Source: an uncultured Bacteroidales bacterium (GTDB lineage Bacteria > Bacteroidota > Bacteroidia > Bacteroidales > P3). From it: a stretch of 39,181 nucleotides of DNA. The stretch covers positions 1 through 39,181 of the forward strand of contig ONJY01000021.1 in the NCBI GenBank assembly GCA_900318275.1, written 5' to 3'. Made by a program: the position numbers and the translations under genes. The notes below the pieces were generated by a model. That model saw only the letters and a program-made list of their open reading frames with translations, was not told where the DNA came from and did not search any database. Of the stretch, positions 24,715 to 33,045 are shown piece after piece. Numbering within the stretch: position 1 is the first letter of the stretch; each line of letters opens with the position of its first letter.

Positions 24715-27700
24715 ATGTACAAGATTACAAGACACCCTATTCTGGACATCCCCGAGGGCGAGGTATGCGAATTCATGTACGAGGGCCACAAGGTGCAGGC
24801 GGTCAAAGGCTACACCATCGCCAAAGCCCTTCATGAAGCAGGCTATCCCGTTCACAGTCACTCGCTTCAGGGCCGCAACCGCTCGCTGGAGTGCGGCATA
24901 GGCAAGTGCGGCGCCTGCGAGATGCTGGTGGACGGCAAAGTGCGCCGCATCTGCATCACGCCCGTCGACGGAGTGCGCGAGGTGCGCCTCATAGCCCACG
25001 AGGCCGACATGCCGGGTGTGACCTTCGAGGTACCTGCACGCCAGGAGTCCACGAACGCCCTCACCATATACAAGACCACCGTCGCCATCGTGGGCGCCGG
25101 TCCTGCCGGCCTGGCCTGCCGCGAGCAGCTGCAGAAGTTCGGCATCGACTGTCTGGTAATCGACAACAACGCCCGGATCGGCGGTCAGTTCAACATGCAG
25201 ACCCACCAATTCTTCTTCTTCGAGCGCGAGAAGAAATACGGCGGCATGCGCGGCTTCGACATCGCCAAGACCCTCGCCGGCGACAGCCAGGAGGGCATAC
25301 TGCTCAACAGCACGGTGTGGGACATCCTCGAAGGACCGCGCCTGGCGGTGAAGAACATCGTCAGCGGCGACATGGCCTACGTCGACGCGCAGTATCTCGT
25401 TGTGGCCACTGGCGCCGTGCCCTTCATGCCGGCCTTCGAGAACGACGACGTGCCGGGCGTATACACCGCCGCCGTCTTCCAGAAGATGATGAACCAGGAA
25501 CACACCCTGCTGGGCAAGAGGGTGCTAACCGTAGGTGCCGGCAACATAGGCTACCTGACGTCATATCAGGGCATGCAGGCCGGAGCCACCATAAAGGCTA
25601 TCATCGAGGCCATGCCCCGCGAAGGCGGCTTCCCCGTGCAGGCCAACCGTGTGCGCCGTCTCGGCATACCCATAATGACGGGCTACACGCTGGTGCGCGC
25701 CATCCCCAACGAAGACAAGACCGGCATCACAGGCGCCGTCATAGCCAAGTGCGAGAACTTCAAGGCTATACCCGGCACCGAGCAGGTCATAGACGACATC
25801 GACATCATCAACATCTGCACCGGTCTGGTGCCCGACAGCCAACTGCTCACCAAGGGCAAGGAACTCTTCGGCCACCACGTCTACGGCGTGGGCGACGCCG
25901 TACGCATCGGCGAGGGCACCAGCGCCGTGCTGCGTGGCCGTCAGGCAGCCTACGAGATCGCCAACGAAGCAGGCCTGCGCTACAACTACGACGAATACCT
26001 CGACATCTCGCGCCAATACATAGACTCTCAGCAGCACCCGATAAAACTGCTCGACAAGCCTAACCTGCCCACCGCCGAGCGCATGGCCGCCAAGCCATTC
26101 GTGCAGCTTGACTGCCTCTACGGCTTTGCATGCAACCCCTGCACCTTCAGCTGTCCGCAAGGCGCCATCAGCAAACCCACAACCAGCAGCACGCCGACAG
26201 TGGACTACAACAATTGCATAGGCTGCATGGCCTGCGTCAACCATTGCCCGGGCCTGGCCATCTTCGGCTACGACATGGCCAAAAACTGGTGCTTCCTACC
26301 CATCGAGTACGCGGTAGAGGACGGCACCGAGGTCTTCCTGGTGGACAACAACGGCCGCAAAATCGGCGAAGGCAAGGTAGAGAAAGTGCTCAAGAAGGAC
26401 AACAAGACCAACGTGGCACGCGTGTTCGTGGCCCAGGTCGACGGCCCGATGACCGACATCAAGGGCTTCATAGCCAAAGACCGCTACCCCGAGCCGCTCA
26501 ACATGAAGCCGCTCCACCCCGTGGAGGGCGAGACATATATCTGCCATTGTGAGGACATCACCGAGAAGCAACTCATCGACGTGGTGGGCGACCGCAAGTA
26601 TATTTCGGTCGACGAGCTGAAACACATCACCCGCATGGGTATGGGCCCCTGTCGCGGCAAACGCTGCATAGCACGCGCCCGCCAGGTGCTGCGCGCCCAC
26701 GGCGTGGAGGTGACGGGCGACGCCACCCCGCGCGCACCGTTGAGCAACCAAGTGTCGCTGGGCGATGTATATACTGAGGGCCGCAAGGAGGTGTATGTCT
26801 TCCCGAAGGGCAACGACGTGCAGAAAGAGGAAGTGAAGGTGTTCATCGCCGGCGGCGGCATCGCTGGCAGCGGCCTGTTCCGCTACTTCAGCGAGGCTGG
26901 TCTCAAGCCGGTGATGGTCAACTGGAGCCGCGGCGCCTCGTGGCGCAACATCGGCGGCGGCCGGCCGGCATTCAGCAACCCCGACATAGCCGACATAGCA
27001 CAGCACAGCCACGAGATATTCAAAGGCATACAGGCCGTGCACAACATCAACTACAAGCCCACACACTATGTGAACCTGGTGCACGACGAGGCCACCTACA
27101 AGGCCCTCGACGCCAGCCGCGCATGGAGCGATGCCTACATGATAGACCGCAAGGACTTCAAAAAGGAAATATCGCCACTGTGGGACGACACGCGCGACAC
27201 CTACAGCCACGCCCTCATCACACGAGACTGCTGGCAGGCTACGCCCGGACGCGTCATCGACTACATACGTGGCATCGGTGTGTCGCTCGGCGGCCGCTAC
27301 TACGAGGACTGCGAGCTGCTATCGGTGTGGCGCAAGGGCGACAAGGTTGTGGCGCTGGTGCGCAACCACGAAGGCAAGTATGTGGAGTATACCTGCGGCC
27401 ACTTCGTCAACGCCATGGGCTGGGGTGCCGAGAAGTTCACCGACATGCTGGGCATCGACACGGGCCTCTACCCCGTCAAGCACCAAGCCTTCATCACACG
27501 CCGTCTGCCCATGATGGGACCCAACGGCGGTCCGCTCGACATGATTATCGACCGCCGTCACTACAAGGGCTTCAGCGCTGTCTACGGTCAACAGTTCGAG
27601 CATACGGGCCAGATTATCGGCTGCGCTAGCCCCGACACCGACGCCTACGAGACGCGCCAGAACATCAAGTACAACAGCAAGGAGTTCCTTGAGATTGTCA

Positions 27701-27957
27701 GCCAGGTCTTCGCCGAATGGCTGCCAGGCCTGAAGGAAGTAAGCTTCCTGGCCTGCTGGGCCGGCCGCTACACCGAGCCGCGCTACATCGTCGACCCTGA
27801 GGTGGGCCTGCTCACCGGCCTGCGCGGACACGGATTCATGCTGGGTCAATACCTCGCCAAGCTGTATGTCGACAAATACCTGGGCCGCGAGGTGCCGGGC
27901 TACATGAAAGAGCTTGCCCTGAGTGGCCACGGCTTGAGCGAGAACGCCTTCAAGTAA
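24715..27957 (+). CDS. multidomain FAD/Fe-S oxidoreductase, single-chain HcnABC-like amine dehydrogenase
   Basis: 1080 residues, cytoplasmic. Domains in order: a 2Fe-2S ferredoxin-like domain (Cys60, 65, 68, 80); an FAD/NAD(P) pyridine-nucleotide oxidoreductase domain (GAGPAG at 127-132; second dinucleotide fold GAGNIG at 274-279); two 4Fe-4S-type cysteine sets (Cys467, 473, 476, 480 and Cys501, 504, 507, 511); a BFD-like 2Fe-2S site (Cys610, 612, 646, 651); and a D-amino-acid-oxidase-like FAD domain (GGGIAG at 713-718) to the end. Separate subunits of this kind form HcnABC cyanide synthase, opine oxidases and D-hydroxyproline dehydrogenase, which oxidise a C-N bond. The expected reaction is therefore amine or imino-acid oxidation, with electrons passed through FAD and Fe-S centres; the substrate and acceptor are unknown. 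It has its own promoter, is monocistronic and is closed by a strong terminator. Confidence 0.85.
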   Translation: MYKITRHPILDIPEGEVCEFMYEGHKVQAVKGYTIAKALHEAGYPVHSHSLQGRNRSLECGIGKCGACEMLVDGKVRRICITPVDGVREVRLIAHEADMPGVTFEVPARQESTNALTIYKTTVAIVGAGPAGLACREQLQKFGIDCLVIDNNARIGGQFNMQTHQFFFFEREKKYGGMRGFDIAKTLAGDSQEGILLNSTVWDILEGPRLAVKNIVSGDMAYVDAQYLVVATGAVPFMPAFENDDVPGVYTAAVFQKMMNQEHTLLGKRVLTVGAGNIGYLTSYQGMQAGATIKAIIEAMPREGGFPVQANRVRRLGIPIMTGYTLVRAIPNEDKTGITGAVIAKCENFKAIPGTEQVIDDIDIINICTGLVPDSQLLTKGKELFGHHVYGVGDAVRIGEGTSAVLRGRQAAYEIANEAGLRYNYDEYLDISRQYIDSQQHPIKLLDKPNLPTAERMAAKPFVQLDCLYGFACNPCTFSCPQGAISKPTTSSTPTVDYNNCIGCMACVNHCPGLAIFGYDMAKNWCFLPIEYAVEDGTEVFLVDNNGRKIGEGKVEKVLKKDNKTNVARVFVAQVDGPMTDIKGFIAKDRYPEPLNMKPLHPVEGETYICHCEDITEKQLIDVVGDRKYISVDELKHITRMGMGPCRGKRCIARARQVLRAHGVEVTGDATPRAPLSNQVSLGDVYTEGRKEVYVFPKGNDVQKEEVKVFIAGGGIAGSGLFRYFSEAGLKPVMVNWSRGASWRNIGGGRPAFSNPDIADIAQHSHEIFKGIQAVHNINYKPTHYVNLVHDEATYKALDASRAWSDAYMIDRKDFKKEISPLWDDTRDTYSHALITRDCWQATPGRVIDYIRGIGVSLGGRYYEDCELLSVWRKGDKVVALVRNHEGKYVEYTCGHFVNAMGWGAEKFTDMLGIDTGLYPVKHQAFITRRLPMMGPNGGPLDMIIDRRHYKGFSAVYGQQFEHTGQIIGCASPDTDAYETRQNIKYNSKEFLEIVSQVFAEWLPGLKEVSFLACWAGRYTEPRYIVDPEVGLLTGLRGHGFMLGQYLAKLYVDKYLGREVPGYMKELALSGHGLSENAFK

Positions 27958-27980
27958 GGCTCCGCAGCGCCTAAAACACA

Positions 27981-28016
27981 GGGCTCCGCAACGGTTGGTC
28001 GTTGCGGAGCCCTTTT
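27981..28016. terminator. bidirectional terminator between the oxidoreductase and alcohol dehydrogenase genes
   Basis: Perfect 13-bp stem GGGCTCCGCAACG / CGTTGCGGAGCCC with loop GTTGGT, then TTTT on the plus strand; on the minus strand it is followed by a mixed TGTGTTTT. A partial copy of the left arm (GGCTCCGCAGCG) sits 22 nt upstream, right after the stop codon. Confidence 0.85.
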
Positions 28017-28030
28017 CTCTTATCCTCTTG

Positions 28031-29197
28031 TCACATGCTTTCCTTCAGTATCTCCACCACCTCGTCGCGGGTGAGGGTGCGGTAGCCTACCGGCAGAATG
28101 AGGACGGCATCGGCCACAGCCTGCAGGTTCCCGTCGGTGACACCAAGCTCGCGCGAGTGCATCACCACACCGATTTCCTTCATCCACGCCTCAAGGCATG
28201 CCAAGCCTTCGGCGGCCACCTGCTCGTCGCTCTTGCCTTCGGGGCGCACACCCCATACATTCACGGCGAAGCGTACGAACTGGTGCAGGCCGTCATGCAT
28301 CACACGACGGTAGTAGGGCAACGACACACAGGCCAGCGTCATGCCATGGGTGGCATCGGTGACTAGGCCTATGGCGTGGCCTATCTGGTGCACCTCCCAG
28401 TCGCCACCCTTGCCGCATTTGAGCAGGGTATTGAGCGCCCAGGTGGCAGTCCACATAATGTTGGCGCGTGCCTCGTAGTCCTGCGGGTTCTTGGCGGCGA
28501 TACGACTGCTGTGTATGAGCGACCGCATGAGACCCTCGTTGATATAGTCTGTGGTGCAGTCGGCCGTGCCGGCGAAATACTGCTCCATCAGATGGCTCAT
28601 GATGTCAAAGAAGCCCGCCACCATCTGGTATTGCGGCACGGTCATGGTGAACCGCGGGTTGAGTATGGTGAACTTGGGGAACAGCTCCGTGCCGAACACT
28701 TTGCCGCGCTTGAAGCCATCCTTGCGGTTGGTAATCACGCTGCCACCGTTCATCTCGCTGCCGGTGCCAACCATTGTGAGCACGGTGCCCACAGGGATTG
28801 TCTTGCAGTCGGGGCTGCCTTGGTTCACCCAGTATTTTTGCCATGGGTCCTCCTGGCAGTAGGCGCTGGCGCTGACGGCCTTGGCGTAGTCGATGGTGGA
28901 ACCGCCGCCGACAGCCAGTATGAGGTCCACTTTGTTGTCACGAACCCTCTGGCACCCTTCGAGCACTTTCTCATAGGTGGGGTTGGGCATCACGCCGGAG
29001 TCCTCCACAACAGTCTTGCCAGCCTCTTTCAGGGCGGCGACGACAGCGTCGTAGATGCCGTTTTTCTTGATGCTGCCACCACCGTAGCTCAGCATCACCA
29101 CGGGGCCGAAGGCCTTCAGCTCCTTTACAAGATAGTTCATTGCATCCTCGCCGAAGTGCAGGCGTGTGGGATTGCAGTAGGTGAAATTGCCGTTCAT
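28031..29197 (-). CDS. iron-type (group III) alcohol dehydrogenase, butanol-dehydrogenase-like
   Basis: 388 residues from the chosen start. NAD(P)H-dependent reduction of aldehydes or oxidation of alcohols in the cytoplasm. GYGGGSIKKNG (about 70s) and AVGGGSTIDYAKAVS are the cofactor-binding loops. Metal ligands are expected in FFDIMSHLMEQY and HQIGHAIG...THG (Asp-His-His-His). The N-terminus NFTYCNPTRLHFGED is typical of the YqhD/BDH group. The frame is open to 29305, but that extension overlaps the preceding hydrolase gene in an Arg/Gln-rich stretch, so the ATG at 29197 is chosen. It is the last gene of the pfkA-led unit. Confidence 0.93.
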   Translation of the reverse strand: MNGNFTYCNPTRLHFGEDAMNYLVKELKAFGPVVMLSYGGGSIKKNGIYDAVVAALKEAGKTVVEDSGVMPNPTYEKVLEGCQRVRDNKVDLILAVGGGSTIDYAKAVSASAYCQEDPWQKYWVNQGSPDCKTIPVGTVLTMVGTGSEMNGGSVITNRKDGFKRGKVFGTELFPKFTILNPRFTMTVPQYQMVAGFFDIMSHLMEQYFAGTADCTTDYINEGLMRSLIHSSRIAAKNPQDYEARANIMWTATWALNTLLKCGKGGDWEVHQIGHAIGLVTDATHGMTLACVSLPYYRRVMHDGLHQFVRFAVNVWGVRPEGKSDEQVAAEGLACLEAWMKEIGVVMHSRELGVTDGNLQAVADAVLILPVGYRTLTRDEVVEILKESM

Positions 29198-29235
29198 ATT
29201 CTCTCTTTTGTTATGTTTGTCTCCTATCGTGAAGG

Positions 29236-29865
29236 TCACGACGCCAGTATCTTTGCCAGCAGCTTGGCGGCAGGCTGGTTGAGCCTGTGGCCGAACTTGT
29301 CGCACCAGTGCACCTCGTAGCCGAGCCTCTGCAGGGCTGCGGCGTTCTGCTTGGCAGGCTCGCGCCCCACCAGCTCGTCGTCGGTGGAGAAGAGCGCCAC
29401 CATGCGTGCCGACGCCTTGGGTGTGCGCTGGTCGCGAACAGCCATGTAGCGCTTCACCAGCGGCTCGTCGATGGTGTACTCCGTAGCGCCATCCTCGCGC
29501 TCGCAGTGGAACGGATGCTTGCCGTAACCTATGCGGCGCAGGGTGGTTTCAATGTTGTAAGTCGGGTTTATGGCCACCTTGACGGCCTCGGGGGCGTCGA
29601 GGTAAAGCAGATACAGCCCACCCAGCGACGTGCCGGCTATGAGCGCCGGGGCGAAGACGTTGACATAGTCTTCCAGTATCGTCATCGCCGCCTCGGGTTC
29701 CACGGGCAGCTCGGGCGAGAGCCACTCGTAGCCGTCGAGGTAATGGCCCAGCGACGACCGCGTGCCGCTCTTGGCGCCGCTACCCATGCCGTGCACATAC
29801 AGTGCATAGGGCAGCGGCTCGCTGTTGTATCCCTTCATTGTCCCCTGGTTACTATAATTTGTCAT
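29236..29865 (-). CDS. YqiA/UPF0227-like alpha/beta-hydrolase
   Basis: 209 residues. The nucleophile elbow is GTSLGG (Ser in the middle, about residue 80), the oxyanion segment is YVHGMGSG (about 23-30), and the C-terminal His is in FGHRLNQ; an acidic residue lies in STDDELV. This is the layout of small YqiA-type esterases; the substrate is unknown. The listed ATG overlaps the thioesterase gene by 14 nt. A second ATG at 29838, preceded by AGGGGACA, a plausible ribosome-binding site, would give 200 residues and is equally possible. Confidence 0.8.
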   Translation of the reverse strand: MTNYSNQGTMKGYNSEPLPYALYVHGMGSGAKSGTRSSLGHYLDGYEWLSPELPVEPEAAMTILEDYVNVFAPALIAGTSLGGLYLLYLDAPEAVKVAINPTYNIETTLRRIGYGKHPFHCEREDGATEYTIDEPLVKRYMAVRDQRTPKASARMVALFSTDDELVGREPAKQNAAALQRLGYEVHWCDKFGHRLNQPAAKLLAKILAS

Positions 29866-30268
29866 TCGTCCACTCCATCATCCTGGCGTAGAGCTCCGGG
29901 AAGCGCTTCTCGAGCGACACGGGGCGCCCGTTCTCCATGAAGCAATGGGTACTGGTGCCCGTGCAGACGGTGCGTCCGCCGCAGGTCATCACGTAGTTGA
30001 TAACCAGCTTCAGGGCCGTGGTTTCGGCCACGCTGGGCGTAATCTCTATCACGTCCTTGAAGGTCGTCGAGTTTCGGTAGCGGCAGTCAACGGCCACCAC
30101 GGGGGACACCACCCCCTCGGCCTCCATGCGCTCAAAGCCGTAGCCGAGCTGATCCATCCAATCCACACGCGCCTCTTCCATGAAGCGTATGTAGTTTGAG
30201 TGGTGCGTGATACCCATACGGTCGCACTCGTAGTACTTCACCTCGTGACGGTAAGGTCTGTTATCCAT
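29852..30268 (-). CDS. acyl-CoA thioesterase, YbgC/4HBT hot-dog family
   Basis: 138 residues. The hot-dog signature is YYECDRMGITHHSNYIRFME, with the catalytic Asp in the position of D-x-x-G-x-x-x-x-x-x-Y. It would hydrolyse acyl- or hydroxybenzoyl-CoA-type thioesters. The frame extends 3 codons further to a TTG at 30277, but the ATG at 30268 (MDNRPYRHEVK) matches the family N-terminus better. It lies 14 nt after pfkA and overlaps the hydrolase gene downstream. Confidence 0.9.
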   Translation of the reverse strand: MDNRPYRHEVKYYECDRMGITHHSNYIRFMEEARVDWMDQLGYGFERMEAEGVVSPVVAVDCRYRNSTTFKDVIEITPSVAETTALKLVINYVMTCGGRTVCTGTSTHCFMENGRPVSLEKRFPELYARMMEWTNDKL

Positions 30269-30282
30269 AATCTTCAAAGTTT

Positions 30283-31383
30283 TCAGTCGCCAAACTCTAT
30301 GCCCACGCCCTTGGCGGTATGCACCAGACGGCTGTCGGGAGCCACGAGGTTCTGCTCGCGCACAGCCTCCTCCAGCGGTATGCCCACGATGTCTGGGTGA
30401 TGGTAAGCCACCATCTGGCCAAAGCGCCCTTCCATGACGAACTCCATGGCGCGGACGCCGAACTCGGTGGCCAGCACACGGTCGAAGGCTATGGGGGTAC
30501 CGCCGCGCTGCAGGTGGCCGAGGATGGTGTAGCGTATGTCGTGCTCCACACCGGCTTTTTTCAGGTCTGCTGCCAGCTGCTCGCCAACGCCACCCAGCTT
30601 GACATGCTGGTAGCCCACCTCGCCGGTTTCGGTGCCCGTCACCGTGCCGCCCTTGGGCATGGCGCCCTCGGCGACGACGATGATGCAGTAGCCGCGGCGC
30701 TTGTTGTAGCGCTGCTCTATCTTGGCCTTGACTTTCTCGATGTCATACGGTATCTCAGGTATCAGGCACACGTCGGCGCCGCCGGCGATGGCCGAGTGCA
30801 GGGCTATCCATCCCGCGTCGCGTCCCATGACCTCGAGTATGAACACACGGTTGTGGCTTGCCGCCGTGGTCACCAGCTTGTCGATGGCGTCGGTGCATAT
30901 CTGCACAGCCGTCTGGAAACCAAAGGTGTAGTCGGTCAGCGACAGGTCGTTGTCGATAGTCTTCGGCACACCCACAATCTTGAGGCCCTTCTTGGCCAGC
31001 CCCAGCGAGATGCGCTGGCTGCCGTCGCCGCCGATGTTGATGACGGCGTCGACACCCATATACTGCAGCTTACGCAGCATCTCGTCGCTGCGGTCCACGG
31101 TGGTCCACATGCCGTCGGCCTGCTTCACCGGCCACGCAAAGGGGCCGCCCTTGTTGGTGGTACCAAGTATCGTACCACCCTGTATCTGAAGACCTTCAAC
31201 GGTCTTCTCGTCGAGCATCACTATTTCCGTGGGCTCACGCAGCACGCCGTTGAACGACTCCACGCAGCCTATCACCTCCCAGTCGGAAGCCTGCGCGGCA
31301 CGCTTCACCACGCCGCGTATCACAGCGTTCAAGCCCGGGCAGTCGCCGCCGCCGGTCAGTACCATCACTCTTTTCAATGCCAT
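30283..31383 (-). CDS. pfkA: 6-phosphofructokinase
   Basis: 366 residues. It phosphorylates fructose 6-phosphate, the committing step of glycolysis. The phosphoryl-donor loop is GGGDCPGLNA (11-20), GGDGS is at 118-122, and the catalytic loop is PKTIDND (140-146) with Asp144; MGRDAGWIA follows. The residue matching E. coli position 104 is Gly121 (ATP type), whereas the one matching 124 is Lys141 (typical of pyrophosphate-type enzymes). This mixed pattern belongs to the group III PFKs, so the donor is most likely ATP but not certain. A promoter is at 31458-31487. It is the first gene of a four-gene leftward unit. Confidence 0.94.
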   Translation of the reverse strand: MALKRVMVLTGGGDCPGLNAVIRGVVKRAAQASDWEVIGCVESFNGVLREPTEIVMLDEKTVEGLQIQGGTILGTTNKGGPFAWPVKQADGMWTTVDRSDEMLRKLQYMGVDAVINIGGDGSQRISLGLAKKGLKIVGVPKTIDNDLSLTDYTFGFQTAVQICTDAIDKLVTTAASHNRVFILEVMGRDAGWIALHSAIAGGADVCLIPEIPYDIEKVKAKIEQRYNKRRGYCIIVVAEGAMPKGGTVTGTETGEVGYQHVKLGGVGEQLAADLKKAGVEHDIRYTILGHLQRGGTPIAFDRVLATEFGVRAMEFVMEGRFGQMVAYHHPDIVGIPLEEAVREQNLVAPDSRLVHTAKGVGIEFGD

Positions 31384-31457
31384 AATATCATGTTGTTTTC
31401 GGTTATCAATCTATCTTACAAATTATTACTCCGGCCTTCCGGCCGTTTCACCACCTA

Positions 31458-31487
31458 CAAAGATAGTATTTTTTTCAATCCGCCAAC
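31458..31487 (-). promoter_or_regulatory. pfkA promoter
   Basis: Minus strand -7 TATCTTTG at 31465-31458, with GTTG (one base off TTTG) at 31487-31484 and an 18-nt spacer. The leader to pfkA is about 70 nt. Confidence 0.65.
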
Positions 31488-31534
31488 TATTTTTAACATT
31501 TCACCCACCCCTCCCCCTCGGATTTCCTACTGAG

Positions 31535-31602
31535 CCCCTTCGGCATTTCTTCAGTAGTTCTTCAGTCGCGACTGAAGAACTACTGAAGAAGTGCCATAGG
31601 GG
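31535..31602. repeat. long near-perfect palindrome of 11-bp units (TTCTTCAGT / ACTGAAGAA)
   Basis: The core palindrome 31542-31595 (54 bp) matches at 26 of 27 arm positions around a TCGCGA centre. Each arm is two 9-bp cores with 2-bp spacers (TTCTTCAGT-AG, TTCTTCAGT-CG), an 11-bp step. Flanking CCCCT / AGGGG extends the symmetry. It lies in the 303-bp gap between the divergent pfkA and nuclease promoters. No T tract follows either arm, so a simple terminator is unlikely. Confidence 0.9.
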
Positions 31603-31633
31603 AGAGATACCAACAGCGTGGTGGATAAATATT

Positions 31634-31665
31634 TTTGTCGGTATGGAAAACAATTTGTATCTTTG
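31634..31665 (+). promoter_or_regulatory. promoter of the nuclease gene
   Basis: TTTG at 31634-31637, a 20-nt spacer, TATCTTTG at 31658-31665. The start site is near 31671, leaving a leader of about 16 nt. Confidence 0.75.
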
Positions 31666-31686
31666 CAGACAGATATATATAATAAA

Positions 31687-32481
31687 ATGCAACTGAAGAA
31701 AGCCCGTACTGCACTGATTATAATGGCAGTAATGCTGTTTGTAGCCTGCGGCTACAGTCGGCCTGCCGATGCTGTAGCCCAGCAGACGGCACCCGTGGGG
31801 GCCGAACTGCCGTCCATCGCCGAGGGCGAGGACATCGTGCGCCACATCGGCTACACGGCCTCCTACAACCACACGACGCTGTGCCCCGACTGGGTGGCGT
31901 GGGAACTCACCGCCGACGAGGCCAACGGCGAGCTGAACGGCGACTTCAGCTTCAGCCGCGACCCGCAGGTAGACTTCCCCAAGGCCAGTCGCGAGGACTA
32001 CAGCCGCAGCGGCTGGGACAAAGGCCACATGGCCCCGAGGGCCGACATGCGGTGGAGCCGGCAGGCTCTTGAAGAGAGCTACTACTTCACCAACATCTGC
32101 CCACAGGACCACGAGATGAACAGCCAGGCATGGCGCAAGATCGAGGAGCTGACACGCCGCATGGCGCGCCACCACGGCACCGTGCTGGTGGTCTGCGGCC
32201 CCATATACGACGGTGAGGAACAGCGACATATAGGTCCAGCCTGCGTGCATGTACCCGACCGTTTCTACAAGGCGCTGGCGGTGCCCACAGCCGACGGATG
32301 GCAGACGGTGGGCTTCGTGGTGGAGAACAGCCGTCAGAGCCTCAGCCCGCGGCAGTACGCCGTGAGCGTCGACAGCATAGAGGCGCTGGTCTCGGCCAGC
32401 CGCGGCAGGGCCACCGACCTCTTCCCCACCCTGCCCGAGGAGGCCGAGCAGACCTACGACTGGCAATTCTGGAACAGATAA
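31687..32481 (+). CDS. lipoprotein DNA/RNA non-specific endonuclease (NucA/NUC1 family)
   Basis: 264 residues. The N-terminus is a lipoprotein signal peptide with Cys21 in LFVACG. The beta-beta-alpha-metal nuclease motif is DKGHMAPRADM (111-121), with Lys instead of the usual Arg of DRGH and His114 as general base; Asn136 in FTNICPQ is the likely metal ligand. It would degrade DNA and RNA on the outer or periplasmic face of a membrane. The frame opens earlier at 31618, but that lies upstream of the promoter; ATG 31687 is chosen. A small lipoprotein gene follows after 18 nt. Confidence 0.9.
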   Translation: MQLKKARTALIIMAVMLFVACGYSRPADAVAQQTAPVGAELPSIAEGEDIVRHIGYTASYNHTTLCPDWVAWELTADEANGELNGDFSFSRDPQVDFPKASREDYSRSGWDKGHMAPRADMRWSRQALEESYYFTNICPQDHEMNSQAWRKIEELTRRMARHHGTVLVVCGPIYDGEEQRHIGPACVHVPDRFYKALAVPTADGWQTVGFVVENSRQSLSPRQYAVSVDSIEALVSASRGRATDLFPTLPEEAEQTYDWQFWNR

Positions 32482-32499
32482 ACGACAAATAACAACAAT

Positions 32500-32955
32500 A
32501 TGAAAATAAGACACTTATTAATCCCGATGCTGGCCGTCACCATGATGGCTGCATGCAAGCAGAACCCCGAAACGACAGCCAACGAGACGACCGTCGACAC
32601 CATGGCCACCGTGGCCGAGACCGAGGCCCCCGAGGCTGTGGAAGAGCAGCCCGCCGATCCCGTCAAAAGCCAGCAGACGAGCTACTTCGAGAACAAGGCG
32701 AACAAGGCCAGGCAGCAGAACACCGCGGCCACCAAAGCGTCAGAGCGCGGCAAGGCCGAGACCATCTACGTCGAGACCGACGGCGCGCAGGGACGCGTGT
32801 GGGGCCATGTGACCATGCGTGGCGACCGCGGCAACGGCACCATCCACGACTGGGACGAAAACACCCTCACCGTCAGCGTCACCCGTCACGGCAACGAACT
32901 CTTCGCCGTCGACCAGAACTCACGTCAGTATGTATTCAAACTGAAAAACAAATAA
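32500..32955 (+). CDS. hypothetical small lipoprotein
   Basis: 151 residues. The lipoprotein signal peptide ends at MMAAC (Cys19). A Thr/Glu/Ala/Pro-rich, probably disordered segment follows (about 25-75). A compact C-terminal region (about 84-151: TIYVETDGAQGRVWGHVTM..., VFKLKNK) looks like a small all-beta module. I do not recognise the family. It is likely co-transcribed with the nuclease and exposed at the same membrane. Confidence 0.7.
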   Translation: MKIRHLLIPMLAVTMMAACKQNPETTANETTVDTMATVAETEAPEAVEEQPADPVKSQQTSYFENKANKARQQNTAATKASERGKAETIYVETDGAQGRVWGHVTMRGDRGNGTIHDWDENTLTVSVTRHGNELFAVDQNSRQYVFKLKNK

Positions 32956-32966
32956 GAAAAGTCAAC

Positions 32967-33014
32967 GCGTGCCGGAGGCACGCTCTCTCAATAACCCCGC
33001 ACGATAGTGTGGGG
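32967..33014 (+). other. two adjacent hairpins in the spacer before the transketolase gene
   Basis: GCGTGCC-GGA-GGCACGC (32967-32983) and CCCCGCAC-GATA-GTGTGGGG (32995-33014), 11 nt apart. Neither is followed by a T tract, so they are not ordinary terminators. They would lie in the leader just upstream of the transketolase start at 33046 and could act as mRNA-processing or stabilising elements. Confidence 0.5.
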
Positions 33015-33045
33015 ATGTATGAAACAAAAATAAAACACAATAACA

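Noticed and set aside
29198-29305. N-terminal extension of the alcohol dehydrogenase
   Set aside because: It overlaps the hydrolase gene and does not resemble the family N-terminus.
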